Origin: Bacteriovoracales bacterium
GTDB lineage: Bacteria > Bdellovibrionota > Bacteriovoracia > Bacteriovoracales > Bacteriovoracaceae
Assembly (NCBI GenBank): GCA_030149295.1
Contig: JASBRV010000101.1
Location: 53,936 to 117,935 of the forward strand
Direction of reading: 5' to 3'
DNA length: 64,000 nucleotides
Under the pieces are notes generated by a model. The model saw only the letters and a program-made list of their open reading frames with translations, was not told the origin of the DNA and made no database searches. The translations under genes were made by a program, and so were the position numbers. Shown in pieces: positions 1 through 8,553 of the stretch (position 1 is its first letter; every line of letters begins with the position of its first letter).

Positions 1-596
1 AATTCATCGATAAGAGATGATTTACCTGCTCCCCCTGTGCCAGTAATACCGAGTACTGGGACTTGCCTTTCTTCGGTTTCAAAAGGTGCATCGCCACTAT
101 TTTCAATCTGGCTGATAACCTTTGAAATTTCGGTAAAAGATAGCTCTTTACTTGCTAAGTTTTTAAAATCAACATTCTCTGTCGTTTCATAAGTGGCCCT
201 TTCAATCATGTCATCAATGATTCCAGTCAGACCTAATTTCATTCCGTCTTCAGGGGAATAGATTTTATTAATTCCTCTCTTATGAAGTTCTTTAATTTCC
301 GAAGGAGTAATCACTCCACCGCCCCCACCAAACATGCGGACGTCAGCAGCACCTGCTTCATTGAGAAGCTCTCTGATGTAAGTGAAATACTCCATGTGCC
401 CACCTTGGTAGGATGAAAGGGCAACAGCGTGAGCATCTTCTTGTAGACAGGCATCGACGACTTCTCTAGCCGTTCTATTGTGACCGAGGTGAATAACCTC
501 AACACCTTTGGCCTGCAAAAGTCTTCTCATAATATTTATTGACACATCATGGCCATCAAAGAGGCTAGCAGCAGTTACAAAACGAAGTTTTTTCAT
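1..596 (-). CDS. icmF: Fused isobutyryl-CoA mutase, N-terminal part (cut by window edge)
   Basis: The reading frame starts at ATG 596 and runs off the window, so only about 198 N-terminal residues are seen. They contain a cobalamin-binding domain with the DGHD motif at residues 14-17 (His16 would be the lower cobalt ligand), followed by SSYQGGH and a glycine-rich FGGGGG loop, then a P-loop GTGGAGKS near residue 190. A B12 domain followed directly by a G3E GTPase domain is the layout of IcmF, in which the mutase subunits and the MeaI-type chaperone GTPase are fused. The family interconverts isobutyryl-CoA and n-butyryl-CoA. The mutase domain is outside the window, so identity rests on the N-terminal domain order. 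It is divergent from the ferredoxin gene at 731. Confidence 0.85.
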   Translation of the reverse strand, partial: MKKLRFVTAASLFDGHDVSINIMRRLLQAKGVEVIHLGHNRTAREVVDACLQEDAHAVALSSYQGGHMEYFTYIRELLNEAGAADVRMFGGGGGVITPSEIKELHKRGINKIYSPEDGMKLGLTGIIDDMIERATYETTENVDFKNLASKELSFTEISKVISQIENSGDAPFETEERQVPVLGITGTGGAGKSSLIDE

Positions 597-730
597 TTTC
601 AAACCTTGGAATTATGGATATTTACAGCTGAGCCAATATAGCTTAAAAAAAAAGTCCAAGCAAAAATGCTTTGTCGATTGCTGTCTATAAGATAGAATGC
701 ACTTAACCACGCGATAAAACAGGGTTTGTA

Positions 731-1183
731 ATGAGCGAGCAAAATGACGATAGAGAAGTTTTGGTAGAAAACCCCTTTCATACGGCGCGATTCAAGCCCA
801 AAAGAAAAGGTAAAAAGCCACCAAAACTTATTGCCGTTGTGCACCAAAGCGGCTGTACAGGCTGTGAAGTTTGTATTGCTGGGTGTCCTGTTGACTCGAT
901 TGAACTAGTACCTGGTCCAGATTCGAGTAATCCTGGTTTCCAGCAAATGGTTGAAATTGATATCGCTCGTTGTATTGGTTGCCAAAATTGTTCTCAAGAC
1001 TGTCCTTGGGAAACAATCACTATGTACGAGCATAACGACTCCTTCATTGCGTGGGGTAATGAGACACTGAAATCAGAACTCTACATTACAGAGGAGTCCT
1101 TAAATAAAGCTCTGGACTCTGAGAACCTTAGTCTTGAAAAGCCAGCTGAAGAGTCTGTCGAAGAGGCGAACAGCGAATCTTAA
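731..1183 (+). CDS. 4Fe-4S dicluster ferredoxin-like protein
   Basis: This 150-residue soluble protein has two CxxCxxCxxxCP motifs, at Cys42-45-48-52 and Cys81-84-87-91, separated by a longer linker than in minimal ferredoxins. That predicts two [4Fe-4S] clusters and a role as an electron carrier or as a small subunit of an oxidoreductase. The first 35 residues are basic and the last 40 strongly acidic (Glu/Ser rich), with no signal peptide. An AGGG element precedes ATG 731. The partner is unknown; the divergent icmF gives no clear redox link. It ends four bases into the convergent lgt-like gene. Confidence 0.8.
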   Translation: MSEQNDDREVLVENPFHTARFKPKRKGKKPPKLIAVVHQSGCTGCEVCIAGCPVDSIELVPGPDSSNPGFQQMVEIDIARCIGCQNCSQDCPWETITMYEHNDSFIAWGNETLKSELYITEESLNKALDSENLSLEKPAEESVEEANSES

Positions 1184-1920
1184 GCTTCATATTTGACCCT
1201 AGATAAGAACCAGGATGTCACACCTAAAGCAATCATGAAAAGGCTTATCCATTGAGAAGTGGATTGCCCAAAATAAATTCCTCTAATGAGGTCACCTCTA
1301 AGAAACTCAAGACCGTATCTAAGGACCCCATAACTTACAAGATAGAAAATACCGAGTAAGGTAGCAGACTGCTTTCTTTTCCATACTTCTTTCAACATGA
1401 GAAAAATCAAAATCAGGCAAATAGCTTCATAAAGCTGAACGGGATGCCGATTTAATCCTTTATAAAAAACCGCAAAGGGTAAATCACACTGCTTTCCAAA
1501 GCAACAACCTGCAAGAAAACAACCCAGTCGTCCAATGGCATGACCTAACGCAAGGCCAGGCGTTATTAGCCCTAGATGTTTTATTTTTAACTGCCTATTG
1601 ATCTTAAAGAAGGCCAATGAGAAAAGACCTGCAAAAACTAAACCTCCATAAAAAACAAAGCCGCCACCTAACCAAAAATTTACTTCCAAGGAGTAATCTG
1701 TGGCTTTTTCAGGCATGGAAAAGATAAGAAAAAATATTTTAGCTCCCACCCAAGCCATTATGAAGGAAATGAAAAAATATATTTTTAATATTTTTGATGA
1801 TAAACCACATTTTTCCCACAAGCTGAGAGTCACATTATAGCCCATTCCCCAACCAAGCCCCATCAATAGGGGATAGCTGTAAATAGGTTCATGAAAAAAG
1901 TGAAAAAGTATGGGCTTCAT
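1180..1920 (-). CDS. lgt: Lgt-like prolipoprotein diacylglyceryl transferase (divergent)
   Basis: A 246-residue polytopic membrane protein. It carries HAIGRLGCFLAGCCFGK near residues 125-142, RHPVQLYEA, and near the C-terminus GVLRYGLEFLRGD, which matches the R..E..R motif of Lgt. Lgt moves a diacylglyceryl group from phosphatidylglycerol to the lipobox cysteine. The classical signature GRxGNFxNxE is altered here: the Asn is Cys and a CC pair follows, as in a divergent Lgt-like subgroup. The start overlaps the lspA-like stop (ATGA), so the two are translationally coupled as the last genes of a two-component operon. Activity is inferred; it may be a paralogue of a housekeeping Lgt elsewhere. 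Confidence 0.75.
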   Translation of the reverse strand: MKPILFHFFHEPIYSYPLLMGLGWGMGYNVTLSLWEKCGLSSKILKIYFFISFIMAWVGAKIFFLIFSMPEKATDYSLEVNFWLGGGFVFYGGLVFAGLFSLAFFKINRQLKIKHLGLITPGLALGHAIGRLGCFLAGCCFGKQCDLPFAVFYKGLNRHPVQLYEAICLILIFLMLKEVWKRKQSATLLGIFYLVSYGVLRYGLEFLRGDLIRGIYFGQSTSQWISLFMIALGVTSWFLSRVKYEA

Positions 1921-2384
1921 TTAGGAGACACCTTAAGGAAGGTAAACCCTAATAGGAAAAATCCTATTATGAAGGAAAGATCACCTATACTAAATGATAG
2001 AAAAGGCTCCGACTTACCTATGGCTATATAATCAAGTGTTCTTCCCTGGCTAAAACGATCCAACCATGATGTAAAAAAACCCATTAATAAAAACGTTATT
2101 GCCCAGCCTTTTAAAGGGTCTCGATTCCTAAAGTAAACAATTTTTTTTAGAGAGTAAAAAATTAGGAAAATGTGAAAAATCCAGCAGATTGTGTTGGCAT
2201 AGGAAGGAAAGATATCAATACCGAATGGCCAAAAGGGATTCGTCTCTCGAACTAAAAAGACATACGAATAAACTTCGTGAAATTCTCCAGGAGCCGCGAT
2301 TAGACTTTGTGAAGTCCCTTTCAATAATTGGTCTAAAATAATGGAAAAGGCCAAAACCAGGCTGTATTTCCATATATTATTCAT
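1917..2384 (-). CDS. lspA: LspA-like signal peptidase II (divergent)
   Basis: A 155-residue protein with four predicted membrane segments. Two aspartates sit where the LspA catalytic dyad is expected, in SWLDRF and FSIGDLS, and LDYI follows the first as in the family's VDF motif. The Asn residues normally beside each aspartate (GN..DR, FN.AD) are replaced by Ser, and the NxGAAF motif reads TNPFWPF. The family cleaves prolipoproteins in front of the lipidated cysteine. The start overlaps the regulator's stop by one base, and the stop overlaps the lgt-like start. Function is probable, but specificity may be altered. Confidence 0.75.
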   Translation of the reverse strand: MNNIWKYSLVLAFSIILDQLLKGTSQSLIAAPGEFHEVYSYVFLVRETNPFWPFGIDIFPSYANTICWIFHIFLIFYSLKKIVYFRNRDPLKGWAITFLLMGFFTSWLDRFSQGRTLDYIAIGKSEPFLSFSIGDLSFIIGFFLLGFTFLKVSPK

Positions 2385-3877
2385 TAGTAATATTCTTTCG
2401 GATTAATTTCGTATTTCTCAATTTTTCTTAAAAGAGTCTTTTTAGGTATATTTGCCTTTAATGCTGTTTGATTGATCTTACCCTTATTGAGCTTTAAAGC
2501 TTGAACAATAAACTCTTTTTCAAATAAATCCTTCGCTACCTGAAAATCCATTTTAATATCGTTATCTCCCGTGATTTGAGCAAAGGTAAATTGATATTGG
2601 TTTATATCTTCATCACTCATATCACGATCAAGCACTGACTCTCTAATCCCTTTAAAATCAATTCTACTTTGTTCATCCTCTGAATCACCGGATGTACCCT
2701 CTTGACTCGTTCCCTTTCTCACGGAATCAGGTAACGAAGTTGGGCGAATCTGTTCGGTCGATTCAATAATAAATGCATGCTCAATGACATTTCTTAACTC
2801 ACGAATATTTCCTGGCCAAGCATAGTTTATTAAAAGATTTTGAGACTCGTCACTCACACCCTTAATCTCAAGATTATGGAGACTGTTGAAGTAAGAGACA
2901 TAATAATCAATCAAATAAGGAATATCTGATTTTCTTTCTCTCAATGGGGGCAGGTATACTGGAAGAACATTCAAACGATAGAAAAGGTCCTCTCTAAAAG
3001 ATCCGTCTTTAATCATTTCTTCAAATGGTTTGTGAGAGGCTGCAATGACTCGCACATCAACCTTAACGTCTCTATTTGAACCAACTGGAGTAAAACATTT
3101 TTCTTGTAAAACCCTTAGCAACTTTACTTGCATTGTTGCGCTAATATCACCAATTTCATCCAAGAAAATCGTTCCACCATCAGCATATTGGAATTTACCA
3201 ATCTTCCTCTCAGAAGCCCCTGTAAAAGCCCCTTTTTCATGACCAAAAAGTTCTGATTCAATAAGATTGTCCGGTACCGCTGCTAAATTTATTGTGACAA
3301 ACCTTTCATCTTTTCGTGGACCATTGTAGTGAATTGCTTTTGCTACAAGCTCCTTACCAGTGCCCGATTCACCTCGAATTAATACCGGAGTATTAACCTG
3401 AGCAAGTTTCGAAATAACATTAAAAACCTTTACCATTTCATCAGACTCACCAACAAACTTATCATCATTACCAAGACTTAAGGTTGGAGCTGAAAACTTA
3501 GACGTCTCAACAAGGCTCCTTGCCTTTAGGGCCCGCTTAATAAGAGCGACAAGATTATCTGAGGTAATTGGTTTTTCTAAATAATTAAATGCACCTAATT
3601 TAACGGCTTTAACAGCATCACCAACGTTTGAATAAGCTGTAAGAATAAGGACAATTATTGATGGATTAAATTTTTTAATTTGCTCAAGGGCTTCAATGCC
3701 ATCCATTTCAGGCATATTGACATCCATGACGACAAGATCATAGCTTCCAGATGTCACTTTATTAAGAGCCTCCCTACCATTGTCAGCAGTTTCGACATAA
3801 AAATGATGGTACTCAAGAGCTTCTTTTACTGAGCCCTGTAAAACTTTATCATCATCAACAACTAAAACTTTATGCAT
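2384..3877 (-). CDS. Sigma-54-dependent response regulator, NtrC family
   Basis: Three domains are visible: a receiver domain (VVDDDK near the start, phospho-acceptor Asp in VVMDVNMPEMDG, residue 52 from the chosen start), a central AAA+ domain with GESGTGKE and the sigma-54-contacting GAFTGA loop, and a C-terminal Fis-type helix-turn-helix. An acidic linker of about 60 residues separates AAA+ and DNA-binding parts. ATG 3877 was chosen because GGGAG lies five bases upstream; an in-frame TTG at 3889 would place that element inside the gene. The kinase lies just upstream, so they probably form a pair that activates sigma-54 promoters. Confidence 0.92.
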   Translation of the reverse strand: MHKVLVVDDDKVLQGSVKEALEYHHFYVETADNGREALNKVTSGSYDLVVMDVNMPEMDGIEALEQIKKFNPSIIVLILTAYSNVGDAVKAVKLGAFNYLEKPITSDNLVALIKRALKARSLVETSKFSAPTLSLGNDDKFVGESDEMVKVFNVISKLAQVNTPVLIRGESGTGKELVAKAIHYNGPRKDERFVTINLAAVPDNLIESELFGHEKGAFTGASERKIGKFQYADGGTIFLDEIGDISATMQVKLLRVLQEKCFTPVGSNRDVKVDVRVIAASHKPFEEMIKDGSFREDLFYRLNVLPVYLPPLRERKSDIPYLIDYYVSYFNSLHNLEIKGVSDESQNLLINYAWPGNIRELRNVIEHAFIIESTEQIRPTSLPDSVRKGTSQEGTSGDSEDEQSRIDFKGIRESVLDRDMSDEDINQYQFTFAQITGDNDIKMDFQVAKDLFEKEFIVQALKLNKGKINQTALKANIPKKTLLRKIEKYEINPKEYY

Positions 3878-3897
3878 AAATGCTCCCAACTGGTGGA

Positions 3898-5778
3898 TTA
3901 TTCGTTCTTTAATTTTATCTGAAATTTAGTTCCTTGTCCCATTTCACTGGAGACAGATATTGAACCACCGTGTAATTCTACAAAGTATTTTACCAGATAA
4001 AGGCCTAGGCCGGTGCCCTTTATAGAATGACTTGCATCATTCTTTACCCGATAAAACTTCTCAAAAATATTTTCGATATCCCCAGGAGGAATACCTACGC
4101 CATTATCTTCAATTTCAATATAAACCCATTTATCGTCATCCCATGTTCTAACAAAGACTTTTGAGCCCTCACCTGAATACTTGATCGCATTTTCAATTAA
4201 GTTTGATAGGACACGGTTCATTAAGTTGGGATCAAATTGAATTGGATATAGCGGACCTAATTCTTGCTCCACAATAACGGTACTATTTGTTGCCTCAAAC
4301 CGAAGATTATTAATGACAGACTCAACCGTGTTATTGATATCTTTATTTATCATATTTAAAGTCAGATTCCTCGACTCAATTTTAGTGAGGTCTAAAATAC
4401 TTGTAATAAACTTATTCAACTCTTTAGTTGAATCAACAATCGCTTTTAAGTTTTTCTCACCTTCAGGTGAAGCAAATTGTCTCTGGTTAAGCATATTATC
4501 TGTAAGACCAGCAATTTTTGCTACTGGTGTCTTAAGATCATGACTCATCAAGCTGATAAAATTTTGCTTTAGGTTTTCCACTTTCTTTAAAAGCTTGGTT
4601 TCCTCTTGGATAGCATACCTTCTTTGGTATTCCCCAATCGCACGAAAGGGAACCCAAATATAATAAACAACAAAGACAGTTAAAACGATGTGTGTAATAT
4701 AAAGCCAAAGACCAAACGTAATGAATAAAAGGTAAGCTACCAAAAGTGAAAAAAGCATCACGCCTACCGTAAGTAAAAGTCCATACGTTGGCTTTAGCCA
4801 AGAAATCATAATAGAGAGAAAAATGGCAATTATTAGACAAAGGGCATGAGTGACTCTTTTGGGAATTTGATAAACGGTATCTTGGTTGATGAGGGCATTA
4901 ATGATAACCGCATGCAATGCCATTTTTGAACTTCTTGTCGTTTCCTTATCATAAGGAGTGGCCACATAATCTTCAGAGTTCGATATATAACTTGGACCGA
5001 TTAGAACAATTTTATCCTTAAAATATCCCTCGGGGAAGTTTCCAACTCTTACTGAATGAAAAGGGATTCTCTTTATTTTTTTACTTGCCTCCAGAGGAGA
5101 AGTGAAGAAACGAACCAGGGCGAAGGTAGCATCTGCCTCTCTAAGATAATAAGATCCTTTGTGAGAATTTGCCGGTAATGACTTTAGTCCCTTGCTTTGT
5201 CGGTACTCATTCGCAGTCCATAGATGAAGACTATCTTCACCTGAATAATTCAATATGGCCCTGCGGCTAACGCTGTCTTTCGAAAACACATTTTTATCTT
5301 CATTTATTATACTTAGGGAGTAGCCGAAAGTTCTCAAGCTTTCAGGTGGTAGACGCTGACCCCAAGAGTCCATGGCCGTACCAAAACGAAAAATACCGCC
5401 CCCTGAAATATAAGAGGAGATTGAGCCTTTAAAACGACTTAAATTATCTTGATCTAATGGTCCTGTCGGTCCCTTGAAACCAACAAAGTAATTAATTACC
5501 TTTGGTTTGTCCTTAGCTAAGTTCTCAAAGAGGTGATAGTGAGTGGCAAATGAGTAGGGATAACTTTCACCTAAAAACTCATCTGACTCTTCATCCATGA
5601 CTATTAAAATTATCTCAGTATTTTGACTTACACCAATGTCATACTTAACTCTTAGATCATAAAAAATCGCTTCTAGAGAACTAAAGGAGTACTGAAATAA
5701 AATAAATACAAATACAACTGTGAAGAAGAGAGGATAGTAACGAGAAAAATCAAAAGACTTTTTAGTTTTCTCTTTCAT
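3898..5778 (-). CDS. CHASE2-domain sensor histidine kinase
   Basis: A 626-residue membrane kinase. A membrane segment at residues 16-33 leads into an extracytoplasmic CHASE2 domain ending in the typical FKDKIVLIG (253-261); three more segments span about 312-377. A HisKA domain follows with SHDLKTP (His413), then an ATPase domain with NLIENAIKYS, IEDNGVGIPPG and GTGLGLYLVKY. CHASE2 domains sense unknown external signals. The start overlaps the upstream membrane-protein gene by 17 bases, and the regulator starts 20 bases after the stop, so the cognate pair is very likely co-transcribed. Confidence 0.9.
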   Translation of the reverse strand: MKEKTKKSFDFSRYYPLFFTVVFVFILFQYSFSSLEAIFYDLRVKYDIGVSQNTEIILIVMDEESDEFLGESYPYSFATHYHLFENLAKDKPKVINYFVGFKGPTGPLDQDNLSRFKGSISSYISGGGIFRFGTAMDSWGQRLPPESLRTFGYSLSIINEDKNVFSKDSVSRRAILNYSGEDSLHLWTANEYRQSKGLKSLPANSHKGSYYLREADATFALVRFFTSPLEASKKIKRIPFHSVRVGNFPEGYFKDKIVLIGPSYISNSEDYVATPYDKETTRSSKMALHAVIINALINQDTVYQIPKRVTHALCLIIAIFLSIMISWLKPTYGLLLTVGVMLFSLLVAYLLFITFGLWLYITHIVLTVFVVYYIWVPFRAIGEYQRRYAIQEETKLLKKVENLKQNFISLMSHDLKTPVAKIAGLTDNMLNQRQFASPEGEKNLKAIVDSTKELNKFITSILDLTKIESRNLTLNMINKDINNTVESVINNLRFEATNSTVIVEQELGPLYPIQFDPNLMNRVLSNLIENAIKYSGEGSKVFVRTWDDDKWVYIEIEDNGVGIPPGDIENIFEKFYRVKNDASHSIKGTGLGLYLVKYFVELHGGSISVSSEMGQGTKFQIKLKNE

Positions 5779-6538
5779 GACTAATTATTTTTTGCTGGGG
5801 TATTTTACTTTGATGGATAAGCTTATCCCATAAGCCATTTTCTGGTTTTTTTATAATCGAAAAGTCTTGGGACAAATCATTTGTAAAGCTTGACTTAGGG
5901 GCCGGATATCTCCTTAAAAAAAATTTCATCTCTTTAATATTCCCTTTTTCATTTTTGGACATCTTTTTCCAAGACCCGAAAACAACATAGTTTTTTAAAA
6001 AAATTATTGGCGCTAAAAAGTAACTATAAAGAATTGATAACTTATCAAAATTATACTTTTTCAAAAAATAACGTGGCACCATGAGAAAGCTAACGATAAA
6101 AGAAACTAGTGTTGGTAACTTTAAAACTTTCCTCTTAAGCAAAGGCAGGCTTACCTTCATCGACTTTCTTATTAAATCCATGTCTTTAGTGTCTATAAAT
6201 ACATTTGAATAGATTATGCTGGGTGAGCCAAACAAGGGCTGAATACAAAGAACATTAACTGGTATTTTAAAACTTCTATAAATTCGCACGCCTTGCAACT
6301 GATTCAAACAGCTTAGATTTTCTAGTGAGCGATATATCTCAGTGTTTCTATCCTCAACTTCTTTAGCGGAAACTAAAACAAGAAATAACTTATCTCCCAA
6401 AGTTGTAGCTAAGAAAATAGCAATAACAGCAAAGGCTAAACCAAACCACTCTCCGCCAATACCTAATAAGAAGAAAGCAGTAAGTCCAAATACTACAAGA
6501 GTAAAAATCAAAATCGTTAAGCCTGCTATATTGCGAAT
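5762..6538 (-). CDS. Membrane protein, possibly a degenerate HtpX/M48-like protein
   Basis: The product has two N-terminal membrane segments, a soluble region and further hydrophobic stretches (LPTLVSFIVSFLMVP). This order and the NVLCIQPLFGSPSIIYSNVF region recall HtpX-type M48 proteases, but no HExxH motif is present, so any M48 relation is weak and the protein would be inactive. The only TTG start (6511) lies 31 bases from the sole strong Shine-Dalgarno sequence, AGGAGG at 6548-6543; four bases after that element comes an in-frame ATT at 6538, which I use as a possible start. The gene heads the kinase operon and overlaps the kinase by 17 bases. Confidence 0.55.
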   Translation of the reverse strand: MRNIAGLTILIFTLVVFGLTAFFLLGIGGEWFGLAFAVIAIFLATTLGDKLFLVLVSAKEVEDRNTEIYRSLENLSCLNQLQGVRIYRSFKIPVNVLCIQPLFGSPSIIYSNVFIDTKDMDLIRKSMKVSLPLLKRKVLKLPTLVSFIVSFLMVPRYFLKKYNFDKLSILYSYFLAPIIFLKNYVVFGSWKKMSKNEKGNIKEMKFFLRRYPAPKSSFTNDLSQDFSIIKKPENGLWDKLIHQSKIPQQKIISHEREN

Positions 6539-6748
6539 AAGGCCTCCTCAACACGATAACGCCATGCGTTTATATAATTAACGTGGTTTGTATTCGATTA
6601 TAGACATTAAAGGCTACAAGGGCTATAAATCGTCTTGTCACGCCGCAATTAAAGCCATCTCAAACTTCGTGTTTTCGATAGTTTAGCACGTGACGCGAAA
6701 AAAATACACAACACACACAACCTGAGCAGCCTTTTAGCAGGGGGGTTT

Positions 6749-7585
6749 ATGCGATTTGACCGTCTCTTATTCGGGACAGCTGGAGTTCCAAACAGCACAC
6801 CCAAGAAAAATAATCCTATTGAAGGTGTAAAAACCATCCATCAATTAGGTTTAGATTGTATGCAGCTAGAGTTCGCTCATGGCGTACGCATGAAAGAAGA
6901 AGTTAGTAGTGGCTTAAGGAAGATCTCTTATGAACTTGGAGTTCCCCTTACTAGCCACGGCCCTTATTACATTAACTTGAATGCTAGAGAGCAAGACAAA
7001 ATCGATAGTTCCGTTGAAAGAATCATTCAAACGGCCAAGATCTCTGATCTTTGTGGTGCTGAGTCTATGACTTTTCACGCTGCTTTTTACATGAAAGATA
7101 GTCCTTATGATGTTTTCGACCTCGTTGAGAAGTCAATGAATGTTATCGAGGAAAGACTCAATAGGCTAGATATCGAAATCGAACTTCGTCCAGAACTCAC
7201 TGGTAAAACGAGTCAGTTTGGTAGTCTCGAGGAACTTATCAGCCTCACAAAAAATGTTTCTAGCTGTCGTCCGTGTATGGACTTCAGTCATCTCTTTGCA
7301 AGAACTGGACAATACAATTCTAAAGAAGAATTTAAAGCTGTTCTTGGAGGTCTGAAAGAGGACCTTGGTGAAGAAGCTGTTAAAAATATGCACATCCATA
7401 TATCAGGCATCAGCTCAAACTCCAAAGGTGACCTTAAACATATCAACCTTGAAAAATCAGACTTTAACTGGAAAGAGCTTATGCAAGCACTTAAAGAGGA
7501 AGACTGTAGAGGTTATATGATTTGCAACTCTCCCAATCTGGAAGATGATGCAAAAATGTTAAAAGAATATTACATGGCCCTATAG
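6749..7585 (+). CDS. nfo: Endonuclease IV family AP endonuclease / TIM-barrel protein
   Basis: This 278-residue soluble protein has the features of an AP-endonuclease-2/xylose-isomerase-like TIM barrel. Candidate zinc ligands appear in order in SHGPYYINL, TFHAAFY, a conserved Glu in IELRPELTG, CMDFSHLF, MHIHISG and the late Glu region, the spacing of endonuclease IV. It resembles the shorter archaeal-type Nfo. The family incises DNA 5' of abasic sites. A run of six G (AGGGGGG) precedes ATG 6749. A strong terminator follows directly. Repair function is the likeliest reading, although sugar isomerases share this fold. Confidence 0.75.
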   Translation: MRFDRLLFGTAGVPNSTPKKNNPIEGVKTIHQLGLDCMQLEFAHGVRMKEEVSSGLRKISYELGVPLTSHGPYYINLNAREQDKIDSSVERIIQTAKISDLCGAESMTFHAAFYMKDSPYDVFDLVEKSMNVIEERLNRLDIEIELRPELTGKTSQFGSLEELISLTKNVSSCRPCMDFSHLFARTGQYNSKEEFKAVLGGLKEDLGEEAVKNMHIHISGISSNSKGDLKHINLEKSDFNWKELMQALKEEDCRGYMICNSPNLEDDAKMLKEYYMAL

Positions 7586-7590
7586 GACTA

Positions 7591-7617
7591 AAAAAGCCTC
7601 CGTTAAGGAGGCTTTTT
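7591..7617. terminator. Bidirectional intrinsic terminator
   Basis: The arm AAAAAGCCTCC (7591-7601), a five-base loop and GGAGGCTTTTT (7607-7617) form an 11-bp stem with an A-tract on one side and a T-tract on the other. It therefore works in both directions between the convergent nfo-like gene and the gene ending at 7618, whose stop codon touches the T-tract. Confidence 0.9.
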
Positions 7618-8043
7618 TTATGCTACTTTTTTTCTAAGTTCAATTGCTTCAGTTAACCCCATGAAAACCCCTCGGCTTCCCCCTTTTAACCAAATATGAG
7701 TGACATCTCTCGCCAACTTTTTGGAGATGACTTGCTTAAAGGCTTCATCCGTAATTTTGAATAAGATTTCTTCACCAAAACTAGGGTCTATTGATAACAG
7801 GCCAAGCCCCTTAGGGATGTCCAGCCTGGTTTCACCGAATATAACTCTTCTAAAGGTTGTATAGTCTTTATAATAAAAGTTTAAGCCCTCGCTCTCAATT
7901 CCCTTAGATTTATCGCTAAAATATGTCTCTCTTCTGTTGAAATAATCAGACAGATTTATAACATTGCTCTTATGCGTACTTGAAACTTTGTCATAAGTTT
8001 CATTGAGAAGCTTACTAATTAATTTATCTTCCTCAGATCCCAT
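7618..8043 (-). CDS. Hypothetical cytoplasmic protein
   Basis: This 141-residue protein has no signal peptide, membrane segment or family motif that I recognise. The first 50 residues are charged and probably flexible; the rest looks like a mixed alpha/beta fold, ending in RGVFMGLTEAIELRKKVA. Only a weak AAAGATAG element precedes ATG 8043. It lies 32 bases downstream of a lipoprotein gene on the same strand and may share its transcript, ending at the bidirectional terminator. No function is proposed. Confidence 0.6.
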   Translation of the reverse strand: MGSEEDKLISKLLNETYDKVSSTHKSNVINLSDYFNRRETYFSDKSKGIESEGLNFYYKDYTTFRRVIFGETRLDIPKGLGLLSIDPSFGEEILFKITDEAFKQVISKKLARDVTHIWLKGGSRGVFMGLTEAIELRKKVA

Positions 8044-8075
8044 GACTATCTTTTCGGAAGGATCCTAAAGGAATA

Positions 8076-8537
8076 TTAGGGTTTTTCTACAGGACCTTTA
8101 TCTGAGACTTCTAGGCCCTTTTTATCTTCAATGTAGGTTTTGACATTATTAACATCAGCAATTTTCCAGCTTTCACCAGTTCTCACAATCTGAGCTATTT
8201 TCTTAACTTCTACACCAAAATTTGTTTGCTCAGCTTTACTCTGCTTATAACCCACAACATATGTAATAAAGCATTTTTCACCCTCACAATTCTTGAGCAG
8301 AACCTTCAACTTTCTCTTTTTTAGGTTAGTAGAGTCTAAGAAATTCTTGAGGTCCTCATCTTTTAAGTCTCTCAAGCGGTCTTGGAGCGGAGACGCAGTT
8401 AACTCATAGAGTTTTTCCATATTTTGGCCATCTTTAAACCGGTAGCTCACAAAATCTTGCAGAACTCCCTCTGGAGTTGTTTTCTTTGTGCATGCAGTGG
8501 CCAACAGTAAAAAAATAATTGGTAAATACTTGAGCAT
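8076..8537 (-). CDS. Small lipoprotein, NTF2-like size, unknown function
   Basis: From ATG 8537, set by AGGAG five bases upstream, the product has 153 residues. A short hydrophobic stretch ends in the lipobox LATAC, with Cys16 the lipidation site, so it should be a lipoprotein. A longer frame from 8573 would bury the signal peptide and lacks a ribosome site. The mature part (TPEGVLQDFVSYRF..., ESWKIADV near the end) has the rhythm of periplasmic DUF4878/NTF2-like lipoproteins, but this is only an impression. Two cysteines in NCEGEKCF could form a disulfide. It sits between the PilZ-like membrane protein and a small unknown. Confidence 0.72.
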   Translation of the reverse strand: MLKYLPIIFLLLATACTKKTTPEGVLQDFVSYRFKDGQNMEKLYELTASPLQDRLRDLKDEDLKNFLDSTNLKKRKLKVLLKNCEGEKCFITYVVGYKQSKAEQTNFGVEVKKIAQIVRTGESWKIADVNNVKTYIEDKKGLEVSDKGPVEKP

Positions 8538-8553
8538 ATCTCCTACCCTCTTC

